Source: Marilutibacter aestuarii
Lineage (GTDB): Bacteria > Pseudomonadota > Gammaproteobacteria > Xanthomonadales > Xanthomonadaceae
Length of the DNA stretch: 64,000 bases
NCBI RefSeq assembly: GCF_006546775.1
Contig: NZ_VICE01000148.1
Location: 1-64,000, forward strand
Direction of reading: 5' to 3'
The position numbers and the translations under genes were made by a program. Under the pieces are notes generated by a model, which was given only the letters and a program-made list of their open reading frames with translations, was not told the DNA's origin and did not search any database. This document shows, piece by piece, positions 17,265-28,144 of this stretch (positions are counted from its first letter, which is position 1; each line of letters opens with the position of its first letter).

Positions 17265-18349
17265 GCGCGTGCCTCCTTCGCCTTGCGATCCAGTGCAATG
17301 GCGGCCTCGCGCTGCTCCAGCAGGTCCGGCGGCGGATCGGCGTACAGGAAGTCGAACATCGCCTCGACCGGCTGCACCGGGGTTTCCAGGTAGGCGTTGA
17401 TTTCGACGTCGACCTTGCGTCCGCATTCCTCGATCCAGGCCTTTTCCTCGTCCTCGCTCCACAGGCCCTGGGCGGTGAGGTAGGTGCGCAGGCGGGTCAT
17501 CGGGTCGCGCGTCCAGGCGTCCTTGACCTCGGCGTCGTCGCGGTAGCGGCGCGCATCGTCGGCGGTGGTGTGGTCGTGCAGGCGGTAGGTGAGGAACTCG
17601 ATGACGCTGCCACCCTCGCCATTGCGCGCGCGTTCGGCGCAGCGGCGCATGCCCTCGAGCACGGCGACCAGGTCGTTGCCGTCGACCTGCAGGCAGTGCA
17701 GGCCGCCGGCCAGGCCCTTCTGCGCCAGGGTCCGGGCGCCGGTCTGGGCCGAGCGCGGCACCGAGATGGCCCAGCCGTTGTTGACCACGCACAGGATCAA
17801 CGGCAGCTCGTACGCGCCGGCGGAATTGAGCGCGGCGTAGAAGTCGGTCTTCGACGAGCCGCCGTCGCCGCAGCACGCCACCGCGAGCTGCTTCTGCTTG
17901 CGCAGCTTGAACGCCAGCGCGGCGCCGGCCGCGTGCAGGCACTGGGTGGAGATCGGCACCGACCAGCTGAAGTCGTTGCGCGGGCCTTCGAAGTCGTTGC
18001 CGCGCTCGTCGCCGCCCCAGTAGAGCAGGATCTCGCGCGCCTGCACGCCGCGCATGAACTGCGCGCCGTACTCGCGGTAGCTGGGGGCGAACACGTCGTC
18101 CTTCTCCATCGACGCGCCGATGCCGACGTGGGTCGCCTCGTGGCCGAGGCAGGACGCGTAGGTGCCCAGCTTGCCGGTGCGCTGCAAGGCGATCGCCTTG
18201 GTATCGAACGTGCGCACGAACAGCATCTGCCTGAACAGCGGCAGCAGGGCTTCCGGGTCCTTGAAGGCAGGGGGCATGTCGCCGACCGGTTGGCCGTCGG
18301 CATCGAGGTATTGCAGGTACTCGATCTCGAACCTTGCAGCGATGGTCAT
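17261..18349 (-). CDS. pdhA: 2-oxoacid dehydrogenase E1 component, alpha subunit
   Basis: A 362-residue E1 alpha subunit. The thiamine-diphosphate motif runs from GDG (in CCGDGGSSKTDFY) to NN (in VVNNGWAIS), and the phosphorylation-loop region reads YRLHDHTTADDARRYRDD. LQRTGKLGTYASCLGHEA is typical of the pyruvate dehydrogenase alpha subgroup in bacteria with heterotetrameric E1. Xanthomonads usually also have a homodimeric AceE, so this complex may instead serve branched-chain or other 2-oxoacids; the symbol is a best guess. It is the first gene of the operon. Confidence 0.88.
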   Translation of the reverse strand: MTIAARFEIEYLQYLDADGQPVGDMPPAFKDPEALLPLFRQMLFVRTFDTKAIALQRTGKLGTYASCLGHEATHVGIGASMEKDDVFAPSYREYGAQFMRGVQAREILLYWGGDERGNDFEGPRNDFSWSVPISTQCLHAAGAALAFKLRKQKQLAVACCGDGGSSKTDFYAALNSAGAYELPLILCVVNNGWAISVPRSAQTGARTLAQKGLAGGLHCLQVDGNDLVAVLEGMRRCAERARNGEGGSVIEFLTYRLHDHTTADDARRYRDDAEVKDAWTRDPMTRLRTYLTAQGLWSEDEEKAWIEECGRKVDVEINAYLETPVQPVEAMFDFLYADPPPDLLEQREAAIALDRKAKEARA

Positions 18350-18503
18350 CGCGGGGGATTCCTGTGCAACACGATCTTTCGATCATACCCAAGGGGCGTG
18401 GATTCCCCGTTGCGCGCTGCCGCATGCAAGCCGGCGCGAAAACCGCTACGCAAAGGCCGGACGGGGCGGTATGGTGCGGCCCGCGCGGTGCGGTCGCTGC
18501 GGT

Positions 18504-19667
18504 TCAGCGCGTCGTTGCGCCGGTGTCCTCGCGCAGGGCGGCACGCACGGACAGGCCGGCGAGCTCATCGAGCACATCGTCGAGCCCGAGCAGGCCAACG
18601 CAGGGCATCGCGCCGCGCGCCTGCAGCTGTCCGGACGCCAGCCGGCGGGCGAGCGCGATCGACGCCGCGCAGGGCACGTACAGGCCGTGTTCGTGTTCGG
18701 CGACGAGTTCCCAGCACAGCGAAAGCGGCCGCCCATCGTGGTCGCTGCCCGACAGCGACACGAACATGCCGCTGCAGCCGTCCCCGAGCGGCGCCAGGCG
18801 TCGTGCGATCGCTTGCATCGGCCCGGCCAGCGGCACGGGGTCCGGGAGCAGGCCCAGGCGCACCGGCCACGACAGCAGCCAGCCGCCCAGTTGGTAGACG
18901 TCCAGGCCCAGCCCGGCGGAGAAGCGCACGGTGGTGAGGTCCGGATGCCGTCGCGGCAGCAGCGCCAGGTCGGGCACGTCGCAGTCGAGCAGCCAGCGGG
19001 CGCCCAGGGGCGCGGGGAACACGTGGCGGACCGGGCCCTGCAGCCCATGCGCCACGCCGACGCCGGGGCCGCTTCGCGGGAGGGGACGGCCGCACCACGA
19101 CAGCACCGAGGCGAGGGTGGCACGGCCGGGCGCCTGCGCGGACGCGGTGATGCCCACGTGGACGCTTTGCAGTCGCGCGAAACGCGGGCGCAGGGCGTCG
19201 ACCACCGCCCCGCTGAGTGCCGGCACCGAGCTGGCGCCGCTGCAGGCCAGGCGGTCGAGGGCGCGGGCGCGCGCATCAAGCGTATCGATGCCCAGCACGT
19301 GCGCACGGCCGTCGGCGAGATCGATGTAGTGCATGCCGGCGTCGAGGGCGGCCTCGGCGACGCCCAGGTCCAGGTGCTGGAACGGGCCCGCGGCATGGAT
19401 GACCAGGGCGGCGCCGGTCGAACGCAGCCGCTCGGCCAGGCCGGGTTCGCGCAGGTCGACGTGCAGGACGCGCGCACCGCAACGCGCTGCGAGCGCCGCG
19501 GCGCGGTCAGGGTCGCGCCCTGCGACCCAGGCCTCGCAGCCCTCGATCCGCGCGATGCGTTCGACGATGAGGCGTCCGAAGTGCCCGTACCCGCCCAGCA
19601 CCACGACGCCGAATGCCTTGCCTGCCAAGGTGCCCCTGCGTGCCTGACTTTCCCGGAAGGTCGCCAT
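18504..19667 (-). CDS. Saccharopine dehydrogenase-like NAD(P)-binding protein
   Basis: A 387-residue protein with an N-terminal Rossmann fold: FGVVVLGGYGHFGRLIVERI gives the dinucleotide-binding GxGxxG-like turn. The next segments (HAAGPFQ, ALDAGMHYIDLADG) match the saccharopine dehydrogenase NADP-binding family. The C-terminal half (about 200-387) is variable. Lysine-pathway function is not implied, since many such proteins are uncharacterised oxidoreductases. ATG 19667 is chosen over the longer frame because the Rossmann fold starts soon after it. Confidence 0.72.
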   Translation of the reverse strand: MATFRESQARRGTLAGKAFGVVVLGGYGHFGRLIVERIARIEGCEAWVAGRDPDRAAALAARCGARVLHVDLREPGLAERLRSTGAALVIHAAGPFQHLDLGVAEAALDAGMHYIDLADGRAHVLGIDTLDARARALDRLACSGASSVPALSGAVVDALRPRFARLQSVHVGITASAQAPGRATLASVLSWCGRPLPRSGPGVGVAHGLQGPVRHVFPAPLGARWLLDCDVPDLALLPRRHPDLTTVRFSAGLGLDVYQLGGWLLSWPVRLGLLPDPVPLAGPMQAIARRLAPLGDGCSGMFVSLSGSDHDGRPLSLCWELVAEHEHGLYVPCAASIALARRLASGQLQARGAMPCVGLLGLDDVLDELAGLSVRAALREDTGATTR

Positions 19668-19703
19668 TATCGCCGCGTGTCGCAACGCGTGGCCCCATGC
19701 GAA

Positions 19704-19730
19704 GAAGGCCGCGGGATCGCCGCGGCCTTC
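19704..19730. terminator. Hairpin upstream of the saccharopine dehydrogenase-like gene
   Basis: GAAGGCCGCG (19704-19713) and CGCGGCCTTC (19721-19730) form a 10-bp stem with a 7-base loop just after the secreted nuclease gene on the minus strand. The T run is poor. Confidence 0.65.
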
Positions 19731-19754
19731 GGGGTGTCGCATGTGACGGCGGGA

Positions 19755-22700
19755 TCAGCGACCGCGGTGGCCGATCCGCACGTCCAGGGTGTCGCGGTTA
19801 TTGCCGCGATCGGGGTCCGGGGTGTCGGCATCCACTTCGGCGCTGAAGTGGAGCACCTGGCCGGGCGGCGACGTGCCGGCGACCACCACTGCGAAGGCCA
19901 GCCACTGGATGCGCCGCGGCAGCGCGCCCGGATGGCGGCACTCGGCGCGGAAGCCCGTCGCGGTGTCGGCGAGCGGCGCGCAGGTCCAGCCACGCGGAGC
20001 GGCGATGGCGGCGCGACGGGCCGAGGTGTTGCCCTCGACGACGAGCGTGGTGCCCTCGGCGTCGTCGGGGCCGGCGTTGCGCACCGGTACCAGGAACGTG
20101 GCGATGGCATTGCCGCGGGTCGCATGGGCCGCGCCCAGCAGGCGGACCGACAGGTCTGCCGAGCCCTGCGCCGCGACCGGGATCGCGAGGCCGGCCTGGT
20201 TGTCGCCGTTGGCCGGATCGCGCTGCTGCGAGCGCACGGCGGCGCCGAAGCGCAGGGCATCGCCAGCGCTGGCGACCGGCACGATCGCGTCGATGGCGAA
20301 CCGGGCCTGGGCGCCCACCTCGAATGCGGCCGTGGTGCAGGTCAGCGTCGTCGTATCAGCGTCCTGCTCGGGCGCGCCGCAGGTCCAGCCCGCCGGCACC
20401 GTCGCCGGTGCCGGCACCAGCAGGGCGTCGAACACGAACGCCACGGCCGCCGAGCCGGCCACGCCGGGTCCGCTGTTGGCGGCGGTGGCCTCGAAGCGGA
20501 CGGTGTCGCCGACCCGGGCCGTGGACGCGTCGGCGCTGGCCTGGATCGACAGGTCGGCGCGGGCGAAGGCCGGCACGGCGATGCTCAGGCGCACCGGATC
20601 GTGGTCGGACGAGCGCACCGCGATCGAGGCATCGTCGAAGTTGTCGACGCCGAAGTCGGCATTGACCCGCGGATGGTCGACCCGCAGCATGCCCGCGTCC
20701 ATCGCCAGCGCCTCGTTGACCAGCACGTGGTCGAGCGTCTGAGCGTTGCCGGCGAACACGTACGAGTAGCGTTCCTGCGGGTCGGCGATCAGTTGCGAAC
20801 CGTCCACCAGCGGCGTCGTCAGCGGGCTCGGCACCCAGGCCAGGACCTGGTCGGCCGGCGCGGCGTCGCCGCGGACGATGCCCATCACGTCGACGTAGCC
20901 GTCGTTGACCTCGAAGGCGTTGAAGTCGCCGACCAGGACGATGCGCTCGCCCGGATCGGCCTGCTGCATCTGTTCGACGAGCCCGGCCAGGTACGCGGCC
21001 TGGGCCCCGCGCTTGGCGCGTACGCGATCGCCGCCGGTCGCCCAGCCCGCGCTGCCCGAGCCGACGTCGTCGATGCCGTTGAGCGAGCGCAGGTGGTTGA
21101 CGATGACCGTCAGCGGATAGCTGTCGGCGCCATCCTGGTGGATGCGCGCGCGCAGTCGCAGCGGCGGGCGGTCGTTGAGCAGACTGGTGCTGCCATCGGG
21201 GTTGGCGAGCGTCGCGTCCTTGCCGAACTGGGCGACCTCCAGGACCTCGACGCGCGCCGCGCCGCCATCCACCGGGCGCGTGCTGACGAGGAAGCCGACG
21301 TTGATGCCGCCCACGTCGTTGCCCGGCTCCAGGTAGGGCACGTAGCCGGGCGTGGAGGCGCAGGTGGCGTCAACGCGATCGGACAGCAGCTGCAGCACGC
21401 GGGCGTTCTCGACTTCCATCACGCCCAGCACGTCGGGCGTCTTGAGGTAGTCGCAGATCGTCGCCGCGGCCTTGGCCAGGCGCTTGTCCAGTGCCTCCGG
21501 GGTCAGCGTGGTCGCGCCGTTGCCATCGGCGACTTCGTCGAACAGGCGCAGCAGGTTGAAGCTGCCGACGGTCACTTCGTCGTAGGCAGCGTCGTTCACC
21601 GCCTCGGGCAGGCGGCCGCCCGCGACCGTCGGCGGCGTGGCGGCGTCGGGCAGCAGGGCCCAGGTGCCGTCGTAGTAGTCGAGCACGCCCAGCAGGCCCG
21701 CGACCTGGGCGTCGGTGTCCACCGAGAGCGGCGTGGCGCCCACCTGGCCCCAACTGCGCACCATCAGGCGCTCGGGGTTGGTGTCGAAGCGCGGCGGGTC
21801 CTTGCCGGCCGGGATCGAGATCGCGTCGAGCACGCCGATGCCGGGTTCGCGGAACGGCCGCTCGAGGCCGGGCAAGGTCACGTGGAACACGCCATTGGAC
21901 GACGCGCTGGCGTCGTTCTCGTCGATGCTGCCGCCCGACGGGGCGATGACGACCGCCTCGGCGACGCTGACCCGCATGCCTTCCAGCGGCTCGAGGCTGG
22001 CCGGTGAGGCCGAGGGTCCGAGGACCCCGGCGCCCAGTTCGATCGCCGCGGGCAGGGGGAGGCCGCTGGCCAGCACGTCCACGACCGGGCTGACGAGCTC
22101 GGTGATCGCCAGCTGGTTGGGCTTCGAGGACGGGGTGAACTCGGAGACCGTGGCGGTCACCTTCACCCGGTCGCCCACCGCGACGATCGCGCCGGGAGCG
22201 CTGGCGGTGTAGACGAAGATCGCATCGGAGGTGGCCGGGTCGCCGTCGTCGCTGGCGCTCTGGATGAAGAAGCCGTCGTTGAACTTGAGCGCGGTGACCA
22301 CGCCCTCGGTGACGACGTCGCGGTCCGCGTAAGGCGAAGCCAGGCCGCTGCCCTGGATCTGCGCGATGCTCAGCGCGACCGGCGGTTCCGGCGGATCCGG
22401 CGGCTCGGCGCCGCTGTTGCGCGGGTCCGGCGTGCCACGGGCGAAGTCGCTGCCGTTGTCGTCGGTGTCCACGCTGCCGTCGCCATTGCGCAGCGCCGCG
22501 GACGTGTTGTTCAGCGCCGGCGTCGCCGCGCTGCCCTCGAAGCAGTTGGCGCTGCCGAAACCGACGAAATCCACGACCGTGGCGCCGCCCAGCGGGCAGC
22601 TGCCCGAGAGCGCGCCGCCGCCGTTGACCAGGGCCACCTTGCCGTTGCTCGACGAGAGCGTGATCGTGCCGATCGCGTCCGGGGTGGGCAGGTCGGCGCT

Positions 22701-23003
22701 GCCGCCGGCGCCCTGCGCCTGCTGGACCAGGTAGAAGCCGCCCGGCGCGATGCTGCCGGCCAGCGCGGTGGCCTGCCAGCTGCTGCCGCTGGAGGAGGCG
22801 TACTGGACCGACCAGCCGGTCAGGTCGACGGCCGTCGGGCCGTTGTTGCGCAGCTCGATGAAGTCGTTGCGCCAGGTCGAACCGGAGTTGCCGCCGCCGC
22901 CATAGACCTGGCTGACGACGACCTGGGCGTTGGCATGGGTGGCCAGTCCGAGCGTGGCCAGTAACAACAGTATCGCCGTCGATCGGCGGTATGGATCGCG
23001 CAT
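19755..23003 (-). CDS. Secreted ExeM/NucH-type endonuclease with lamin-tail domain
   Basis: A 1082-residue exported protein. The signal peptide ends at ATHANA. A lamin-tail domain (about 20-140) has [20 protein letters not shown]. An OB-like region (210-330) is followed by an endonuclease/exonuclease/phosphatase domain (about 465-780) with [37 protein letters not shown] and SSDHDPV, the full DNase I-type catalytic set. The C-terminal 300 residues are two DUF11-like beta domains ([20 protein letters not shown]). The architecture matches extracellular nucleases that degrade environmental or biofilm DNA. It is divergent from kynA. Confidence 0.87.
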   Translation of the reverse strand: MRDPYRRSTAILLLLATLGLATHANAQVVVSQVYGGGGNSGSTWRNDFIELRNNGPTAVDLTGWSVQYASSSGSSWQATALAGSIAPGGFYLVQQAQGAGGSADLPTPDAIGTITLSSSNGKVALVNGGGALSGSCPLGGATVVDFVGFGSANCFEGSAATPALNNTSAALRNGDGSVDTDDNGSDFARGTPDPRNSGAEPPDPPEPPVALSIAQIQGSGLASPYADRDVVTEGVVTALKFNDGFFIQSASDDGDPATSDAIFVYTASAPGAIVAVGDRVKVTATVSEFTPSSKPNQLAITELVSPVVDVLASGLPLPAAIELGAGVLGPSASPASLEPLEGMRVSVAEAVVIAPSGGSIDENDASASSNGVFHVTLPGLERPFREPGIGVLDAISIPAGKDPPRFDTNPERLMVRSWGQVGATPLSVDTDAQVAGLLGVLDYYDGTWALLPDAATPPTVAGGRLPEAVNDAAYDEVTVGSFNLLRLFDEVADGNGATTLTPEALDKRLAKAAATICDYLKTPDVLGVMEVENARVLQLLSDRVDATCASTPGYVPYLEPGNDVGGINVGFLVSTRPVDGGAARVEVLEVAQFGKDATLANPDGSTSLLNDRPPLRLRARIHQDGADSYPLTVIVNHLRSLNGIDDVGSGSAGWATGGDRVRAKRGAQAAYLAGLVEQMQQADPGERIVLVGDFNAFEVNDGYVDVMGIVRGDAAPADQVLAWVPSPLTTPLVDGSQLIADPQERYSYVFAGNAQTLDHVLVNEALAMDAGMLRVDHPRVNADFGVDNFDDASIAVRSSDHDPVRLSIAVPAFARADLSIQASADASTARVGDTVRFEATAANSGPGVAGSAAVAFVFDALLVPAPATVPAGWTCGAPEQDADTTTLTCTTAAFEVGAQARFAIDAIVPVASAGDALRFGAAVRSQQRDPANGDNQAGLAIPVAAQGSADLSVRLLGAAHATRGNAIATFLVPVRNAGPDDAEGTTLVVEGNTSARRAAIAAPRGWTCAPLADTATGFRAECRHPGALPRRIQWLAFAVVVAGTSPPGQVLHFSAEVDADTPDPDRGNNRDTLDVRIGHRGR

Positions 23004-23190
23004 TGCTCTCTTCCCTGTGGTCGCGAACGCCATACCCCCTGGGCGGAACCGGCCCCGGTTCCGTATGGCGCTGGCCGGACAGGTTGACTGCGGGAAGTTA
23101 CAGGCGCGTGATGGCGGCGCCGCTACGGGGGGATGCTGCGGTCAGGCGGCTGCCTTGCGGTACCCTTGCGCGCCTGCACAGGGAATCGAA

Positions 23191-24075
23191 ATGACCGTCA
23201 AGAAGAACGAACGCGAGCTGGAATCCGGCATCCACACCGACCTGTCGGGCCGGATGAGCTATGGCGGCTACCTGCACCTGGACCGGCTGCTGTCGGCGCA
23301 GGCGCCCCTGTCCGATCCCGCGCACCACGACGAGTTGCTGTTCATCATCCAGCACCAGACCTCGGAGCTGTGGATGAAGCTCATGATCCACGAGCTCAAG
23401 GCCGCCCTCGGGCACCTGCAGCGCGACGAGGTCTGGCAGTGCCGCAAGATCTTCGCGCGCTGCAAGCAGGTGCTGCGGCAATTGACCGAACAGTGGTCGG
23501 TGCTGGAGACCCTCACGCCCTCTGAATACATGGGCTTCCGCGACACCCTCGGCCCGTCCTCGGGCTTCCAGTCGCTGCAGTACCGCACCATCGAGTTCCT
23601 GCTGGGCAACAAGAACGAGTCCATGCTCAAGGTGTTCGCCTACGACCCGGATCTCCAGGCCGGCCTGGCCGGGGTGCTGGACGCGCCCAGCCTGTACGAC
23701 GAGTTCCTGCGCTACCTGGCGCGTTTCGGCCATGCGGTGCCGGCCCGCCACCTGGAGCGCGACTGGCGGCATACCCACGTCCATGATCCGGCCCTGGTCG
23801 AGGTGTTCGAGCGCATCTACGAGGACACCGACCGCTTCTGGCGCGAATACTCCCTGTGCGAAGACCTGGTCGACCTCGAGAGCCAGTTCCAGCTGTGGCG
23901 GTTCCGGCACATGCGCACGGTGATGCGGATCATCGGCTTCAAGCGCGGCACCGGCGGCTCCAGCGGGGTGGGCTTCCTGAAGCAGGCGCTCGAGCTGACC
24001 TTCTTCCCGGAGCTGTTCGACGTGCGCACCTCGATCGGGCCCGCGAGCGGCTACGGCGCGTCCGCGACGGAATAG
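23191..24075 (+). CDS. kynA: Tryptophan 2,3-dioxygenase
   Basis: A 294-residue heme dioxygenase opening the indole ring of L-tryptophan to N-formylkynurenine. The residues known from the X. campestris structure occur at the same numbers: H55 (substrate base side), R117 (carboxylate binding), heme-ligand H240 and T254. ATG 23191 gives the typical family length; the frame extends upstream without a ribosome site. No kynB or kynU is next to it. Confidence 0.95.
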   Translation: MTVKKNERELESGIHTDLSGRMSYGGYLHLDRLLSAQAPLSDPAHHDELLFIIQHQTSELWMKLMIHELKAALGHLQRDEVWQCRKIFARCKQVLRQLTEQWSVLETLTPSEYMGFRDTLGPSSGFQSLQYRTIEFLLGNKNESMLKVFAYDPDLQAGLAGVLDAPSLYDEFLRYLARFGHAVPARHLERDWRHTHVHDPALVEVFERIYEDTDRFWREYSLCEDLVDLESQFQLWRFRHMRTVMRIIGFKRGTGGSSGVGFLKQALELTFFPELFDVRTSIGPASGYGASATE

Positions 24076-24154
24076 CCAGGATGGGTCGGGCGCCCCGGGG
24101 CTGCTAGGATTCCCGCAGCCACCATCTGCCCGGGCGCCGCTCAAAGGAGTTTCC

Positions 24155-25738
24155 GTGTCCTCGAATCCGCCTGCCCCCGCCCTGCCTGCGCGCGGCTACG
24201 TCACCCGTTTCCTGGACGCCGTGGAGCGCGTCGGCAACCGCCTGCCGGACCCGGCGATGCTGTTCCTGCTGCTCATGCTCCTGGTCTGGGTGGTGTCGGC
24301 GATGCTGTCGAACGTGAGCTTCGAGGCCATCGATCCGCGCAGCGGCGAGGCGATCCGCATCCGCAACATGCTCAGCGGCAGTGCGCTGGTCGAATTCATG
24401 GCGCAGATGGTGCCGACCTTCGTCAACTTCCCGCCGCTGGGCGTGGTGCTGGTGGCGATGCTCGGGCTGGGCGTGGCCGAGCACACCGGCTTCATCAACG
24501 CGATGCTGCGGGCGATCCTGGCGGTCACTCCCCGGCTGCTGCTGACCCCGGTGCTGATCGGCGTCGGCATCCTCAGCCACGTCGCGGTCGATGCAGGCTA
24601 CGTGCTGGTGATCCCCCTGGGCGCGGTGATCTTCTATGCCGCCGGCAGGCATCCCCTGGCGGGCATCGCGGCGGCCTTCGCGGGCGTGTCCGGCGGCTTC
24701 TCCGCGACCATGGGCGTGCCTTCCAGCCTGGACCCGCTGCTGGCGGGGCTGACCCAGGCAGCGGCCCACATCACCGACCCGGGCGTAGTGGTGAATCCGC
24801 TGAACAACTACTTCTTCACCACGGCATCGGTGGTGCTGGTGGTGGCGGTGGGCTGGTTCCTCACCGACCGGGTGATCGAGCCGCGCCTGAAGGCCACCGA
24901 GGTCGATGGCGATCCTGCCGCGATGCCGACGATGGACGCGCTGCAGCCCGCCGAATCCCGCGCCCTGCTCTGGTCGGGGGTGGCGATCGTGGTGACGATC
25001 CTGGCGTTCGTGGCGACCCTGCTGGTGCCGGGTACGCCCTGGGCGGCGTCCGGCGACGACGTGCTGCCCGGCATGAACCCGCTGTTGACCGCCGCCGCGC
25101 CCCTGATGCGCTCGATCGTGGCGCTGATCTTCGTGTTCTTCCTGGTGCCGGGCGTCGTCTACGGCTGCCTGGCGGGCACCGTCACCTCGCATCGCGACGT
25201 CATCAAGGGCATGAGCAAGGCGATGAGCGGGATGGGCTATTACATCGTGATGGCCTTCTTCTGCGCCCAGTTCATCTACGCCTTCGCCCAGTCCAACCTG
25301 GGCGCGCTGCTCGCCATCGAAGGGGCTGGCTGGCTCCAGGCCATGAACCTGCCGATGGGGGTGACCCTGGTCGGGATCGTGCTGCTGTCGGGCTTCGTCA
25401 ACCTGCTGGTCGGCTCGGCGTCGGCCAAATGGGCGCTGATCGGCGCGGTGATGGTGCCGATGCTGATGCAGCTCGGCGTATCCCCGGACCTGACCCAGGC
25501 GGCCTACCGCGTGGGCGATTCGAGCACCAACATCATCACGCCGCTGATGCCGTATTTCCCGTTGATCGTGGTGTTCTGCCAGAAATACGTGAAGTCCAGC
25601 GGGATCGGCACCCTGATCGCGCTCATGCTGCCGTTCTCGATCGCATTGCTGGCGCTGTGGACCGCGTTCCTGCTGGGCTTCTGGGCGCTGGGGATCCCGT
25701 TGGGCATAGGGGCCAGCCACGCCTATCCGGCGGCATGA
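24155..25738 (+). CDS. AbgT-family transporter
   Basis: A 527-residue inner-membrane protein with about 11-13 hydrophobic helices and helical hairpins. Conserved segments include NRLPDPAMLFLLLMLLVWV, FPPLGVVLVAMLGLGVAEHTG and the C-terminal GDSSTNIITPLMPYFPLI, diagnostic of AbgT (p-aminobenzoyl-glutamate transporter) family members such as YdaH. YdaH-type proteins export sulfonamides in a proton-dependent way, so either folate-catabolite uptake or drug efflux is possible. GTG 24155 has an excellent AAAGGAG site. Confidence 0.9.
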   Translation: MSSNPPAPALPARGYVTRFLDAVERVGNRLPDPAMLFLLLMLLVWVVSAMLSNVSFEAIDPRSGEAIRIRNMLSGSALVEFMAQMVPTFVNFPPLGVVLVAMLGLGVAEHTGFINAMLRAILAVTPRLLLTPVLIGVGILSHVAVDAGYVLVIPLGAVIFYAAGRHPLAGIAAAFAGVSGGFSATMGVPSSLDPLLAGLTQAAAHITDPGVVVNPLNNYFFTTASVVLVVAVGWFLTDRVIEPRLKATEVDGDPAAMPTMDALQPAESRALLWSGVAIVVTILAFVATLLVPGTPWAASGDDVLPGMNPLLTAAAPLMRSIVALIFVFFLVPGVVYGCLAGTVTSHRDVIKGMSKAMSGMGYYIVMAFFCAQFIYAFAQSNLGALLAIEGAGWLQAMNLPMGVTLVGIVLLSGFVNLLVGSASAKWALIGAVMVPMLMQLGVSPDLTQAAYRVGDSSTNIITPLMPYFPLIVVFCQKYVKSSGIGTLIALMLPFSIALLALWTAFLLGFWALGIPLGIGASHAYPAA

Positions 25739-25908
25739 TCGTCGTTCGCGGCGTCTTGCTGCACTGCAGCAAGCATCGCGGCGGGTTTGACGCCAACATC
25801 GCCTAGCGGTTACACCTTGCCGCTGTTGTGCCGGTCCGGGGGAGCCCGTTGGCATGACCTGATCCCATTCAGGCCGCATCGAACGATGCCAGCAGGAGTC
25901 CGTAGTCC

Positions 25909-27495
25909 ATGAGTTCCAACCCGACGCCTTCCCTCGAAGAGGGCAAGACCTTCCTCGGCCATCCGCGTGGCCTGTTCGTACTGTTCTTCGCCGAGATGTG
26001 GGAGCGCTTCTCCTACTACGGCATGCGCGCGCTGCTGATCTTCTACCTCGTGCAGCACTGGCTGTTCAGCGACAGCGAAGCCTCGGTGATCTACGGCGCC
26101 TACACCGCGCTGGTCTACATCACGCCGGTGATCGGCGGCTATCTCGCCGACCGCTACCTGGGCCAGCGCAAGGCCGTGCTGTTCGGCGCGGTCCTGCTGA
26201 CCTTCGGCCACTTCCTGATGGCCTTCGAGGGCGATGGCGGGCAGGGCAGCGCGGCGCTCAACATCTTCTGGCTGGCGCTGGCATTCATCATCGTGGGCTC
26301 GGGCTTCCTGAAGGCGAACATCTCGGTGATCGTCGGGCAGCTCTATCCGCGCACCGACATTCGCCGCGACCCGGCCTATACGATCTTCTACATGGGCATC
26401 AACCTGGGTGCGGCGCTGGGTTCGCTGGTCGCCGGTTACCTGGGCCAGACCTACGGCTGGGCCTACGGTTTCGGTGCCGCGGGCGTCGGCATGCTGCTGG
26501 GCCTGGTGGTGTTCGTCTGGGGCAAGCCGCTGCTCCTGGGGCGTGGCGAGTCGAGCAATCCCGAGCGCCTCAAGCAGCGCGTGGCGGGTCTCAGCTTCGA
26601 GTGGATGCTGTACCTGCTGAGCGTGCTCTCGGTGGGCGTGGTGTGGTTCCTGATCCAGCACCAGGACGCGGTGGGCTGGTTGCTGGGCGTCGCCGGCCTC
26701 ATCCTCGTCGGCTACGTGCTGTTCACGGCGGTGTTCAAACTGCCCAAGCACGATCGCGACCGGATCCTGGCCGCGATGTACCTGATCCTGGGTTCGATCC
26801 TGTTCTGGGCGCTGTTCGAGCAGGCCGGTTCTTCGCTGAATCTCTACACCGACCGCTCGGTGGACCGCCACATCTTCGGCTGGGAAGTGCCGGCGTCGAT
26901 GTTCCAGTCGCTCAACGCGATCTACATCGTGATGCTGGGTCCCGTCTTCGCGATGCTCTGGATGTGGCTGGCCCGGCACAAGCTGGAGCCATCCGCGCCG
27001 GCCAAGTTCGGCCTGGGCGTCGTGCAGCTGGGCCTGGGCTTCCTGGTGCTCGTCGCCGGCGCCGCCGCGGCCGGCACGGGAAATGCCACGCCGGTGCTGT
27101 TCATCTTCCTGATCTACCTGCTGCACACGATGGGTGAGCTGTGCCTGTCGCCGGTGGGCCTGTCGGCGATGAACCGCCTGGCCCCGGCCCACATGGCCAG
27201 CCTGATCATGGGCACCTGGTTCTTCGCGTCGGCGACCGGCAACTTCGCCGCCGGCCTGATCGCCGCGGCGACCGGTGCCGAGGGTGCGGGTCCCGAGCAG
27301 GTGACCGAGGTGTACTCGACGGTCGGCTGGACCGCCGTGGTGGTCGGCGTGGTGATGGTGGCCCTGTCGCCGCTGGTGCGCCGCCTGATGCACCTCGATA
27401 CCCTCTCCGACGACGGCGGTGCCCCTGCAGGCGCGCGCGAACTCGGCGAGCCTGCCGCGGCCGGCATGAGCGTCGAAGAGGCACGCAAGGAATAG
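25909..27495 (+). CDS. POT-family proton-coupled peptide transporter
   Basis: A 528-residue major-facilitator protein with about 12-14 membrane helices. The proton-coupling motif EMWERFSYYGMR is near residue 29. YLADRYLGQRKAV is the MFS loop 2-3 signature, and SPVGLSAMNRLAP with FFASATGNF are typical of the PTR2/DtpT branch. It should import di- and tripeptides. The ATG follows CAGGAG with an 11-base spacer. It is followed by a terminator. Confidence 0.92.
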   Translation: MSSNPTPSLEEGKTFLGHPRGLFVLFFAEMWERFSYYGMRALLIFYLVQHWLFSDSEASVIYGAYTALVYITPVIGGYLADRYLGQRKAVLFGAVLLTFGHFLMAFEGDGGQGSAALNIFWLALAFIIVGSGFLKANISVIVGQLYPRTDIRRDPAYTIFYMGINLGAALGSLVAGYLGQTYGWAYGFGAAGVGMLLGLVVFVWGKPLLLGRGESSNPERLKQRVAGLSFEWMLYLLSVLSVGVVWFLIQHQDAVGWLLGVAGLILVGYVLFTAVFKLPKHDRDRILAAMYLILGSILFWALFEQAGSSLNLYTDRSVDRHIFGWEVPASMFQSLNAIYIVMLGPVFAMLWMWLARHKLEPSAPAKFGLGVVQLGLGFLVLVAGAAAAGTGNATPVLFIFLIYLLHTMGELCLSPVGLSAMNRLAPAHMASLIMGTWFFASATGNFAAGLIAAATGAEGAGPEQVTEVYSTVGWTAVVVGVVMVALSPLVRRLMHLDTLSDDGGAPAGARELGEPAAAGMSVEEARKE

Positions 27496-27550
27496 GCAAG
27501 GCGCGACGCCTGCACGCAGGGCCCGCCCGCCGGGCCCTGCCCAGGGAAGC

Positions 27551-27580
27551 AGAAAGCGCCCCTCGGGGCGCTTTTCTTTT
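27551..27580. terminator. Bidirectional terminator
   Basis: AAAGCGCCCC (27553-27562) and GGGGCGCTTT (27565-27574), followed by TCTTTT on the plus strand; the minus strand also has a short T run. It separates the peptide transporter from the convergent marR gene. Confidence 0.9.
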
Positions 27581-27631
27581 GCGTCCTGCCAGTGGCAGCG
27601 GCATCGGCCGGGCAGGGCCGATGCCGTCGGT

Positions 27632-28126
27632 TCAACCGCCCGCCGCCTCGGCCTCGGCCTGCAGTTCGAGTTCGTCGAGCCGGTCGAGCAGGGCGAACAG
27701 CAACTCGCGTTCGGCGGCGTCGATGCCGCCGAGCAGGCGACGCTCGAAATCCAGCGCCAGCGGCGCGACCTCATCGTAGATCCGGTACCCGTCCTCGCTC
27801 AGGCGCAGCACCGAGCGGCGGCGGTCGTCGTCATGCATTTCCCGCACCAGGCGGCCGGACTCGACCAGGCGCGAGACCGCGCGGCTGACCGCGACCTTGT
27901 CCATCGCGGTGCGTTGGGCGACCTCGTTGGCCGACAGGTCGCGATAGCGACCGAGCACGGCCATGACCCGCCACTCGGTGATGCTGAGCGCGAAGCGGTC
28001 CGAATACACCTGCGCGATCGCGCTGCTGACGCGGTTCGACAGCACGGAGAGGCGGTAGGGCAGGAACTGTTCCAGGTCGAGCTGGGCATGCCCGTGCGGG
28101 GCGTGTGGGGGCCGCGTGTTGTTCAT
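27632..28126 (-). CDS. MarR-family transcriptional regulator
   Basis: A 164-residue winged-helix repressor. The core (about 28-150) has SITEWRVMAVLGRYRDLSAN (start of the HTH), EVAQRTAMDKVAVSRAVSRL (recognition helix) and the wing DDDRRRSVLRLSEDG. It is divergent from hppD, and a 20-bp dyad lies in the hppD promoter, so it probably represses homogentisate-pathway genes until an aromatic ligand binds. Divergent MarR-hppD pairs are common in xanthomonads. The target is inference. Confidence 0.88.
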   Translation of the reverse strand: MNNTRPPHAPHGHAQLDLEQFLPYRLSVLSNRVSSAIAQVYSDRFALSITEWRVMAVLGRYRDLSANEVAQRTAMDKVAVSRAVSRLVESGRLVREMHDDDRRRSVLRLSEDGYRIYDEVAPLALDFERRLLGGIDAAERELLFALLDRLDELELQAEAEAAGG

Positions 28127-28144
28127 GTTCGGGACTATCGCACC

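Noticed and set aside
16230-18425. Fused E1-alpha/E1-beta protein of 731 residues
   Set aside because: The N-terminal half of this frame is a shadow. The beta subunit starts at 17264, overlapping the alpha stop, and alpha is intact in its own frame.
24104-25879. 591-residue antisense ORF over the AbgT gene
   Set aside because: Low-complexity His/Gln/Arg translation opposite a clear transporter; same pattern opposite most genes in this high-GC DNA.
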